Shown one piece after another: positions 1 through 8,100 of a stretch of DNA of 10,315 nucleotides. The notes under the pieces are model-generated. The model was not told the origin of the DNA, did not search any database, and saw only the letters and a program-made list of their open reading frames with translations. How positions within the stretch are numbered: the first letter of the stretch is position 1; each line of letters opens with the position of its first letter. The DNA comes from Podila epigama (lineage: Eukaryota > Mortierellomycota > Mortierellomycetes > Mortierellales > Mortierellaceae): contig JAAAVE010000812.1 of the NCBI GenBank assembly GCA_015679605.1, positions 2,892 through 13,206 of the forward strand, read 5' to 3'. The position numbers and the translations under genes were made by a program.

Positions 1-78
1 TTTTTTTTTTTTTTTTTTTTGTCAGAGCCTTGTCCGGTCGTCTCCTATATAGACAATGATACTAATTGTATAAAACAG
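1..78 (+). other. 3' part of an intron of the alpha-arrestin-like gene
   Basis: The window opens in non-coding sequence: a run of 20 T, then stops in the downstream reading frame (TAA at 63-65). A good branch-point-like TACTAAT lies at 60-66, and AG follows at 77-78, 13 nt after the branch A. Taking 78 as the intron end gives an exon that starts with two bases of a split codon and stays open for over 2.3 kb. The 5' end of this intron lies outside the window. Confidence 0.75.
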
Positions 79-2629
79 CTGTCGAAAACAAAAAGGTTGT
101 TCGTCATCAAACGCACAAGGTTCTTGGCTGGCAAGAATGGCATTTTCCATTGGTCCACACTCGTCCAGGGGGGTCGATGGTTGCTGCAGGTGACTATTCC
201 AAGGATTTTGAGGTACAGCTGGTACGCGCCTCTGATGTGACAGCCAAGCTGTCGACTTTGGGCCGCAAAGGTGACTTGTCCTCGACGTTGTCGCCGCCCT
301 CTCAACACCAACATCTCGATGCTGTCGACTCATCACCATGGTTATTACCGTCGACTGCATCAATGTCCACGACGCCGTTCGAAGGCAACGCCTGTCCTCT
401 TCTATTACCCTCGACCACTCACAGTCCTCAAGCTAATGTCCGCTATTCCATTCGCGCCGTCCTCCATCGACCATTCCCCAGCATCACCAACGTCGAAGCT
501 TCGCAGGAGATCTGGGTTTTGCACTCGTCCCTCCCCCCTCCTTCACTCCTGCAACCACGCTCACCATCACCATCTCCGAACCCAGCACAGCCACAGTCGA
601 CGCTCGTCTCTGCCTTATCAGTTGGTCCTTCCATGTCGTCGTCTACACAGGCTACACAGTCGCAGACCGGCCATAACATATCTGCACCGGCAACAAAAGA
701 CGCTCCAGAATCAGCTCCAGAATCGGTCTCAGAAGCAACTCCAGAAGCATCTAAAGAAGAGGAGGTCGTGGAGCCGCAAAGGCTGTCTGCTCTGGCATCA
801 ATGACTAATCCTGCAGGTGTTCTCCTATCAGTTCCTGGGAAAGCCATCAAAACAGCATTGTCAGCCTTACTCCCAGTCAAGAGATTTTCTTCTCCAGAGA
901 TAAGTCCCTCGGGCGAAGGGGATAACACCTCGCAGGATACCAACAGCGGCAGTGTTTCCATTCCCAATATTTCACCACCGTCAGTATCGCCGCTGTCTTC
1001 ACCTTTGCCATCGCCCACATTCTCATCGCCACCTCCAACATCCAGCTCAATGCCACGGTCCCAGTCTCACCATGACATTGACAGTGGCACCCACGATGAC
1101 GCCAGTAGTAATGAAATCCAGTACACAGGGGTTTGGGAGCCATTTGATGTTCCGTATTGCTTCAGCATTCCATCAGAGACACTTTATCTAGGCCAACGGC
1201 TACCTCTCACCATTGAATTTGGCCCTCGAGGTCAAGAACATGTCCGACCACGGCAAGGAATGCATCACAGACTGCAGGCAAAGGCTGTCAATCATACTGG
1301 ATCGATTGCAGCAGCGACTTCACAAGCGACTGCTGACTATCAAACCAAAGAGAGGGGCGATAGCGAGCGCAGCAAGGACGTGGACGCGGGTATGGCTATA
1401 GACAAAGGCAGAGATGCGGGTATTTCAACAAGACTTCGTTCAAAAGACTTATTCATTGACCCACCGTCAGAACCGTCCTCTCTATTATTATCGTTGTCAC
1501 CAGCATCGCCGCCAAATTCGTCTCCAGAATCGCGATTCGTAATCAAAAAAGGGATTTTAAAGTTGGTCGAGTATACACTGCTGCGAGAAGTAACCGTATT
1601 TTCGGCACCGTCTCGGATGCTGAATGTAGGTCAACGGTGGGGTTCCGAGGCACGTCAGGCGATAGATAGCTACCGCGCTCATGGCACTGGAAAAAAATCT
1701 ATTTATGGCATGCGTACTTCTGAAGCTACAGGAAGTCATCCACACCTGCACACCTTGTTTCGAGGACATCAAGGTCATGGACGCAATGAATCCGCCTCTA
1801 CTTCCACATCCCTCTTGGTAACAACAGACGCAGACGCAGATGCAAAGAAGCGGCACAGCTTGGATCATCCACCACTTCCTCGCGGAGGACGAGGGCAGTT
1901 AAGTCATTTGAAGACCAATGGAGATTCTAACAAAGCAACAGCGAGCACGCCAAGGATTATGAGCAGTTTCGAAACACGGTACAAGGTTGAGGTCATGTCA
2001 TTGTCTTTGACGCCTCTTTTCGTGTCACAGGAGCGAGACCGACGCCGGAGGATGGTGGAGCGTCAACAGCAACAGCCACGGAAGCAAATAACTCCAACTG
2101 GTCAAGATGAACCAAGCAAGTACAGTGAAGATGATGGATATGACATGTGGAGTGAGGATGATGACACATGGCGGACAACGGTGTGGCTCCAGATTCCGGG
2201 ACCAAACGAGATGTCTACGGGAATTGAGACGCGTGGGATTGTCAAAACGCACAGACTGCAATTGTTGTTGCTCTGTGGCGAAACGCCTGTCCGACGTGGG
2301 AAAGGTCTTGCCGAGGTGGCAGTTGTTGATGGTCATCTTGCATCGTCCGCAGCATCGATTACATCCTCTTCAGGAGCTGGAGCTGGAGCTGGAGCTGGAA
2401 CTGGACTCGCCAAACGCGAGTTCCGCCTTGAGAGTAAGTGTTTTATTTCTAATGTATTGATGCAAATATCTTGATCATTGAGAGTACTTGTATGGTGCTG
2501 AAAAAGCAAGCAGCATCCTCATCTTGATACTTTTTGTTTAAAACTTGTATTCGAATTTTTATAGTGGACATCCATATCACTGGTCCGCGAGAGCCTCTTT
2601 CAGTGAAGCCTGCGTTGATAGGCCAGTAG
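79..2629 (+). CDS. alpha-arrestin-like protein, 5' partial, two exons visible
   Basis: Exons are 79-2433 and 2565-2629, giving 805 residues; the start lies left of the window. Arrestin-like pieces are seen in the expected order. The later half of an N-terminal arrestin fold includes VRYSIRAVLHRPFP (438-479), matching the conserved 'Y.v.A.l.rp' strand. A C-terminal arrestin fold has FDVPYCFSIPSETLYLGQRL (about 1144-1203), ILKLVEYTLLREVTVF (about 1555-1602) and VKTHRLQLLLLCGE near 2240-2283. The short last exon ends MDIHITGPREPLSVKPALIG-Q. Long Ser/Pro/Thr-rich insertions separate the strands, so the protein is much larger than a minimal arrestin fold. Fungal alpha-arrestins link Rsp5/Nedd4 ubiquitin ligases to membrane transporters and receptors for endocytosis; that role is inferred. 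I see no PPxY motif in the visible part. The in-frame TTG at 66 is not the start. The family call is by eye. Confidence 0.7.
2373..2402 (+). repeat. GGAGCT hexanucleotide repeat inside the arrestin-like CDS
   Basis: Four perfect GGAGCT units plus one GGAACT unit encode alternating Gly and Ala, just before the last exon junction. It probably lengthens or shortens a flexible loop between C-terminal arrestin strands. Confidence 0.9.
2434..2564 (+). other. intron, last intron of the alpha-arrestin-like gene
   Basis: The donor is GTAAGT directly after CTTGAGA and the acceptor is TTTTTATAG. The intron splits a codon after its first base (A + TG = ATG, Met). Splicing turns the unspliced tail, which stops at 2474, into a conserved-looking arrestin end (DIHITGP...). 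This 131-bp intron is the clearest case in gene 1. Confidence 0.85.
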
Positions 2630-2682
2630 CAATTGCCATGTTAATGTTAGACATATCATCTGGAGGTATGACAAGAAGAAAA

Positions 2683-2688
2683 AATAAA
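2683..2688 (+). terminator. poly(A) signal AATAAA of the alpha-arrestin-like gene
   Basis: A perfect AATAAA lies 54 nt after the TAG stop of gene 1, in A-rich context. The position is typical for 3'-end formation in a short 3' UTR. Confidence 0.6.
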
Positions 2689-2732
2689 AGGCATAACCAG
2701 CAAAAGAGAGGGGGGTATCAAAGGCCGCTTTT

Positions 2733-2738
2733 TTTATT
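2733..2738 (-). terminator. poly(A) signal AATAAA of the small Gln/Pro-rich gene
   Basis: On the minus strand AATAAA lies about 23 nt after the TGA stop of the 127-residue gene, followed by an A-run. Genes 1 and 2 are tail-to-tail with only 131 bp between their stop codons, so their 3' UTRs probably approach or overlap. Confidence 0.6.
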
Positions 2739-2760
2739 CTCATCAATTGCTACGTGCAGT

Positions 2761-3144
2761 TCACTTTGACAGTTCGATGGCCAGGTTTGCCTTTGCCCGT
2801 TGTTGGGCATTGTATTTGGGCAAACAACAAATCAAGGCAAAGGGTCCACAGCAGATAAACCAGCAGGCATCACTCAGATCGAGATTGTTGTCTTCGATCT
2901 CTTTCTGGTACTGGGCAATGAGGGCGTTATTGCGTGTATACATGACATTAGGAGGTGGCTGCTGGTAAACAGTTCCGGGCGGCAGTTGTTGTTGCTGGAT
3001 GTAGTGTGGTTGTTGTTGCGTCTGATAATGATGGACGGGCTGTGGTTGCGCATAATATGGGGCGGAGCCTAGTGCTTGTGGCGGCTGTTGAGGGTGTTGC
3101 TGCGTGTATTGAGCTGGAACAGTTGCTTCAACCTTGGATGTCAT
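2761..3144 (-). CDS. small Gln/Pro/Tyr-rich protein with C-terminal cysteine cluster
   Basis: Single exon, 127 residues, ATG at 3144 and TGA at 2761-2763. Residues 10-70 are rich in Gln, Pro, Tyr and His (QQHPQQPP, YQTQQQPHYIQQQQ) and are probably disordered. After a short helix-like stretch (ALIAQYQKEIEDNNLDL) comes a hydrophobic cysteine cluster, DACWFICCGPFALICCLP, with Cys at 94, 98, 99, 106 and 107. A basic, Ala-rich tail (YNAQQRAKANLAIELSK) ends the protein. I do not recognise the family. The compact Cys/hydrophobic block resembles the general style of small cysteine-rich membrane-associated proteins (CYSTM-like or palmitoylated tails), but the spacing does not match a named motif that I know. 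No signal peptide is visible. The divergent neighbour is the Alba gene, with a shared 839-bp upstream region. The gene is supported by compositional bias, a TATA-like ATATAAAA about 20-30 nt upstream of the ATG, and a downstream AATAAA. Confidence 0.7.
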   Translation of the reverse strand: MTSKVEATVPAQYTQQHPQQPPQALGSAPYYAQPQPVHHYQTQQQPHYIQQQQLPPGTVYQQPPPNVMYTRNNALIAQYQKEIEDNNLDLSDACWFICCGPFALICCLPKYNAQQRAKANLAIELSK

Positions 3145-3983
3145 TCTGATGGATGGACGGAGGGTATTTTTTTTTATATGTATTCTTGCGAGGAGGAAGG
3201 AGATGGAGTGAAGAAAGGGGGATTATTCTCGATTCGACCTGACTTTAAAGCCAGACAGGCGGTTGTTGACTTGGATGTTGTTGTGGGCTGTAGGTGCCAT
3301 CGTGGGTTTGCACAATGTATGTTGTTGCAAGTATAAAGTACCCCGGAGCCTTAATTTTTATCAACTCTCTTGGGCTGTTGGCTGGTGAAGAAACGTGGAA
3401 GGGTTTTTTTGTTTTTATGGTTTTTTTAAGCTTTGTTCGCGCCTCCGCGCGATATTGCTCCCCCTCAAGTCCGCCGTCTTCCTTGGCGTGAGCCCTATGG
3501 AAAAGGATAGAGTGCAAACATTAAGCAGCAATCGAGGATGGCATGTGAAAAAAATGTGTCTAGACTTTGTGCTTAGTCAATTCCCATTCTGCCATACCAG
3601 ATAACTAGGATTGGTGACCGACGACTAGGAGGATAGGCACTGAAAAGGTCGAGTCAGTGGCAAATGCCAGACACTGCTCAACATTGGATGCGTTGAAATA
3701 GGCCCACAACATAAAATGGTAATATGGATTTGCCACCAACTGTGACTGCTGCTAATCTCCATGATTTGTTGTTTTTTCTTCTTTTGGTGATGCCTTCTCA
3801 GTTTGCAACACGTTCTTTTTCAACAACGCTTTCATTTCATTTCATTGCATCTCATCTCATTCATTCATTCTATTCCAACCCACTCCGGTCCACTGCTACC
3901 ACTCACTCCGTTTTCTTCGTCTCAACTCTACTCCCTTTAACTCCCGATACATCTCATTTTTTAACAGAAAAATAAACATCATA
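3145..3983. promoter_or_regulatory. divergent promoter region between the small Cys-cluster gene and the Alba gene
   Basis: There is no convincing gene here. Next to the minus-strand gene, the minus strand reads ATATAAAAAAAA just upstream of the ATG, preceded by a CT-rich tract (about 3190-3235). Next to the Alba gene the plus strand is strongly pyrimidine-rich with TCATT-type repeats (3831-3870), typical of a fungal core promoter or 5' leader. A small perfect inverted repeat, TCGCGC-CTCC-GCGCGA, lies at 3437-3452. Short open frames in the region are biased by these repeats and match nothing I know. Confidence 0.55.
3831..3870 (+). repeat. TCATT/TCATC pyrimidine-rich repeat upstream of the Alba gene
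   Basis: Imperfect 4-5 bp units (TTCATTTCATTTCATTGCAT, then CTCATCTCATTCATTCATTC) lie 114-153 nt upstream of the ATG. CT-rich tracts are common close to transcription start sites in fungi, so this may be promoter or leader sequence. Confidence 0.75.
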
Positions 3984-4876
3984 ATGGAAAACTATCATAG
4001 ACGCCCAAAAACAGACAAGGGGCGTTTCGAGAATGATGGGCATGACACTAGCACTTCTACCACCTCCAAAAATATCTCAAAAGATGGTCAGAATCCACAG
4101 AACAGACCATTGCGTCCTGGCGTCCTGGTCATTTCTCCTAATGGCAAGGTCCGCACGTACGTGACACGCGGTCTACAAGTTCTCACAGGCAGTGGCACAA
4201 CTCTTCAGAATGGCACAAAGAATGGCGGCGACACGAAGGGAAAAGGAACAGGAGACGCAAAGGTAGCGTTTTCTTTTGCACTTTTGAATAAGCTCTTGTT
4301 GTTATTTCCAATGTATCTATCAAGACAGTGAATATCTTTTTGCGACTCACATTGTCTCTACTATAAACTTTTTTCAAGGCTACATCAAGTACATCAACGG
4401 CACCTCAACAAACAGAAAGCACAGGAACAGGAGCATCAATACCAGGATCTGAGGCTGGAGGTGTCCTAACTGTCAAGGCACAAGGTCGATCCATAACCAA
4501 GGCTGTCACAGTCGTGGAGATCTTAAAGCGTCGAATGGGAGGCACGCTGCATCAGTTCACCGAAATTGGCCAGATCACGGAAAAAGAGATCTGGGACCCA
4601 AACCCTGATCACCCAAACCTCGACTCCATCACCCTTTCTCGTCATCGCCCTACTATCCGGATCCGACTGTCGACCTCTTTACCGCCACCACGGCCGGATT
4701 CGACAAGCTCAGGAGTACATTCGGATTTCGGTCTTGATGCCGATAATATGGACGAGAATAATGATTCAGATGCGGATTCAACAGAGCCATGGCCAAGTGC
4801 CATCCTCGAACGAGATGCCGCAGCTCGTAGACTTGTCGGTTACCAAGCACCCACAGGCTACGACATTTATCTTTAA
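3984..4876 (+). CDS. Alba-domain protein, probable RNase P/MRP Rpp25-like subunit
   Basis: Two exons, 3984-4262 and 4379-4876, encode 258 residues. After a polar leader (1-42), residues 43-68 (RPGVLVISPNGKVRTYVTRG...) look like the first Alba strand and helix. A Gly/Thr/Ser-rich insertion of about 50 residues (70-120) follows, and the intron falls inside it. Residues 122-157 (LTVKAQGRSITKAVTVVEIL, then KRRMGGTLHQFTEIG) carry the Alba hallmark: strand, G-R-x-I/V-x-K-A-V, then E-I-L-K-R-R and L-H-Q. Residues 176-193 (SITLSRHRPTIRIRLSTS) fit the last strand. The tail has an acidic stretch (DADNMDENNDSDADS) and ends GYQAPTGYDIYL. Eukaryotic Alba proteins of the Rpp25/Pop6 type bind the P3 RNA of RNase P/MRP with an Rpp20/Pop7 partner; other Alba proteins bind mRNA or DNA. 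The EILKRR...LHQ pattern favours Rpp25. The start is the first ATG after the pyrimidine-rich leader. Confidence 0.82.
4263..4378 (+). other. intron in the Alba gene
   Basis: The donor is AAG|GTAGCG, the acceptor TTTTTTCAAG, and a branch-like TACTATAAAC lies about 20 nt before the acceptor. It falls between codons (phase 0) in the linker insertion, and removing it joins the two halves of the Alba fold in frame. Without splicing the frame stops at 4331. The donor GTAGCG is weaker than others in the window. Confidence 0.8.
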
Positions 4877-4878
4877 GA

Positions 4879-4884
4879 AATAAA
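4879..4884 (+). terminator. poly(A) signal AATAAA of the Alba gene
   Basis: AATAAA lies only 2 nt after the TAA stop, with T-rich DNA from 4921 downstream. This implies a very short 3' UTR. No better signal follows closely on this strand. Confidence 0.5.
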
Positions 4885-5169
4885 GGTGAATGCAATGCAA
4901 TAATATGAATTCATTCCTACGTTTTTTTTTTATGTTTATCTCGTTTTTCCATTTTCATCCTTTAATCATAAATATTTGTGTGAACAACTCGAAACTGTAC
5001 AATTTGGTTCAACATAAAAAGTGAAAAAACAAAAAACAAAACAAAACAAAACAAAAAATATGTATATAAAAAAAAGGTAAAAAAAAAAATAAGAAAGAAA
5101 AAAAAAAAAAAAATGAAAATAGGATAAAAGGACAAAATGCGCGCTTACAACGAATAATAATACAAGCAC
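4885..5169. other. AT-rich convergent spacer with A-tracts
   Basis: This is the tail-to-tail spacer between the Alba gene and the AFF-like gene. It holds a T-run (about 4922-4931), then AAAAC/AAAACA units (about 5026-5055) and long A-runs up to about 5113. On the minus strand these are T-rich sequences downstream of the AFF-like stop, suited to 3'-end formation, although no perfect AATAAA is seen on that strand. No gene is seen. Confidence 0.7.
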
Positions 5170-8100
5170 TTATGAAGTTGCCTTGCCATTGAGGTTATGC
5201 CGCTTACAAAATTCTTCTACAGCCTCAGCCACCATGTCCATCAGGGAATGCAGACTCAAGTGGGTGCCCAGTGGCCACTGAAGCTTGGCTTGGTTAGTGC
5301 CAGGAACGAGGCCAGTTCCGCCTCCTGCCACAGCCTGGTCAGGATGGACCAGCCAACGAGCAAACGTCTCTGGGAACTGCGACCGTGCAATGTCGGGTGT
5401 TAACCAAAGCCGTACGTCTTCGGTTCGTTTCTGGATATGAAACCAGTCTTCCATGTTCTGCATCATCCGTGCTGCCAGATCCGCACTCACGGCCACTGTT
5501 GCTCCATTTGCAATTTCCTCCTTGGATACCTTGGTCTTGAACTGTCCATTCCTAAGCATTTCCTTGCGTAGAAGCAATACATGGCAGCTGTACACCTTGT
5601 AGTATACCAACGCCTCGATAAGCGCACTATAATTAATTGATTGATTGTATTGTAATCGAAAGAGAGCATGAGAGAGTGAGTGGGGGGAATGAGCTCATAC
5701 AGTGAAGGACATGTGCCTCCCTCAGCACAATGTGCAATAGAGTGAGGATCAAGGAGAAATAAAAATGCTAATGGAATTGAAAAAAAAAATGCTGAGAAAT
5801 CATACCTGAGGCCATCCAATCCAGTCAAATGGTTTTGACGACATTGGTTGGTGAGAGCATGGATAAACTGTCGCATTGTTTCCCATGAGCTGACGGATTC
5901 TTTCATAGCCGCATCAGGCTGTCCTGGGTTAATGAGTGCATGGTACTTGTCGTTTGCCTGAAACGCAGCAATAAAGTCGATAGCGCCTAAAAAGTATTGT
6001 ACAGCTCCAAGGCGAGGGTTGTTTTGCGTCTTAAGTGTCTTGTCTGCATTGTGCTTGTGTGTCGTGCCTTCTGCCCGTAACCTTGAAGTAGTGAAATAAG
6101 ACGGGTAAAAAAGAGTGAGTGATTGTGTATGTACATGTGTGTGTATAAGAGAAAACCAATAACGCCTCTCAAGAACAAGAGACCTTGTTCAACAACATGC
6201 AAAAACAAAACGTAGAGACTTACAATCGGAAGGTGTTATAAAAGTCAGCAGCCCTCTTGGCAACGTCGGACGATATCTTTGGTTGTCCTGAGGTAACCTT
6301 TTGCTCACGAGTGTCTGTTTGTGACGATGAAGATGAAGACGACTGACCCTTGACCTCATTCGATGCTTGTGAACCTTTGCCAGGGAGAGATGTGGTCGAA
6401 GAAAGTGCAGGCGAATCCACTGCAGCTTTAGGTGTCTCAACCTTGCTTTCAGTAATGCCGCGCTTGCGCTGGTAATCTTCAATGGACACCCTCTTGACCG
6501 GTGCTGCGGATGACACAGTTCCGGCCGAGGTGGAGCCGCTTGGGACTGCCTGTTCACTCGGTGCTGACACTGCTGCACTAGCTCCAGGTTCTCCCTTTGA
6601 CCGTGAAGAGGCTCCTGCTGCGGACGATGGAGCTGTAGATTCTGCCGCCACTGTCGTCGATGTCTCGGATTCTTCTTTGATCGTTGGCGGAATGGCCTGG
6701 GATGGACGTCGTGCCGCTGCAGTAGACGATGTAGAAGATGATCCATGATGACTTTCAGAGTCGCGGCGTCCCATCCCTGCTCGTGAATCCTGTTTGAAAT
6801 CGCCACGGTGAGAGTCCTGTCTCGTGGAGGGGGTCGGTGAATGCGTATCCCTATTGGTGCGTCGATCACGGGAACGTGAACGAGCTCGCTTACGATCGCG
6901 GCTAGTAGATCGTTCTCGGCTTCGCTCCCGACTGCGATCCCGGCCAAACCGATCCCGACTACGACCACGGCCACTTCCACGATCGTTGTTGCGGTCTCGG
7001 CTATGGTCTCGCTGCCTACCATCCTTCTTACGCCTAGATGAGCTGCGATCGTCTTCATAATCTCGTCTGTCACGAGCAGACTTGCTATCACGACCGTCAG
7101 TTCGTGAAGACGGGCTTCTTTTGCGATCATAGCGTCCACGAGGAGAACGCGATCGTGAACGGGAGCGTGATCGGGACCGACCTCTTGTCTTTTCTTTTGT
7201 ACTACTTGCATTAGTGGTGGTAGATGGGCGGCCATCTTTTGTCGCGACACGATCGGTATTGGCGTCCTTTTCGTTTCGTGATCGACTGCTTTCCTTGGCG
7301 TCATCACGGCTAGATTTTTGGCTGGGGGAGCTTGGAACTACTGCTGTGGCTCCATTTGAAATACTGGGACGGTCAGACTTTGAACCTCCAAGAGTACGGT
7401 GGCCCTGACCTGGAATTAACTCATCTTCATTGAGGGACTTGCGATGGTCTTTGCTCAAAGGATGTACTCCAGATGTTTTGTCTGACCTGCCGCTCTTGTC
7501 TCTCGACTCATCTTTGTTCTCCCTATCTCTGTCTCTATCCCTGTCCCGATCCCTATCCCGGTCTCTCTCCCTGTCTCTGTCTCTATCTCTGTCTCTTTCC
7601 CTTTCTCTGTCCCTGTCCCTGTCCTTGTCCTTGTCTTTTTCTTTGTCCCTACGGCTTGAGTTGGAATCTACTCGGTCCCGGCTATCCCGAATGTCTTTAG
7701 AAATGCTTGAATCCCAGCCATGGCCACTTTCGGAGGCACTCGCTGGAGCTTTTCCTTCTGTAGTCGGGTCATCTCTGGTATATCGGTCTTTTCTCGACGC
7801 TGTTTCGGTCTTGACAAGATTCTCCTTGGAGGAAGAGGAAGTTGATTCGGGTTTATCCTTGCTAATATTGTACTCCGAGAGGCCTTTGTTGGATTTGGTG
7901 TCCCTGTCTTTGAATGAGTGTTGTGACCATGAGTTTTCCTCGATTTCGCCTTCGTCTGCACTATAGTACGACATGTACTTTTCACGGTCATTGTTTCTGT
8001 CACGATCTCTGTCCCGGTGACGATCCAGTATAGGCGAAAGTGATTTAGACTCGTTGGTTCGCGAGGGTAGTTTATGAACAGATTCACGTCTCTGAGTAGA

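Noticed and set aside
1-20. Poly-T at the window start as a poly(A) tail or retroelement end
   Set aside because: No retroelement coding sequence or target-site duplication is visible, and other homopolymers of this length occur in non-coding parts of the window.
66-78. TTG at 66 as start of the arrestin-like gene
   Set aside because: It lies between a branch-point-like TACTAAT and an AG acceptor and truncates the arrestin N-terminal fold; an upstream exon is far more likely.
443-1018. Minus-strand 191-codon frame opposite the arrestin-like exon
   Set aside because: Low-complexity complement of Ser/Pro codons; no family features, and the plus strand carries arrestin motifs.
3724-3975. 83-codon plus frame just before the Alba gene
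   Set aside because: Encoded by the pyrimidine-rich TCATT promoter repeats; no protein features and it stops 9 nt before the Alba ATG.
4966-5169. Minus-strand 67-codon Phe/Leu-rich frame
   Set aside because: Translation of A/T homopolymers in the spacer; a false membrane protein.
6189-7307. Minus-strand 372-codon frame overlapping the RS region
   Set aside because: A second frame of the same arginine-rich repeats, without splice continuity or family features; the RS frame continues into the AFF-like domain.
7430-7966. Plus-strand 178-codon frame rich in Leu-Ser repeats
   Set aside because: It is the antisense shadow of the DR/ER tract of the minus-strand gene; the LSLSLS pattern comes from CTGTCT-type repeats.
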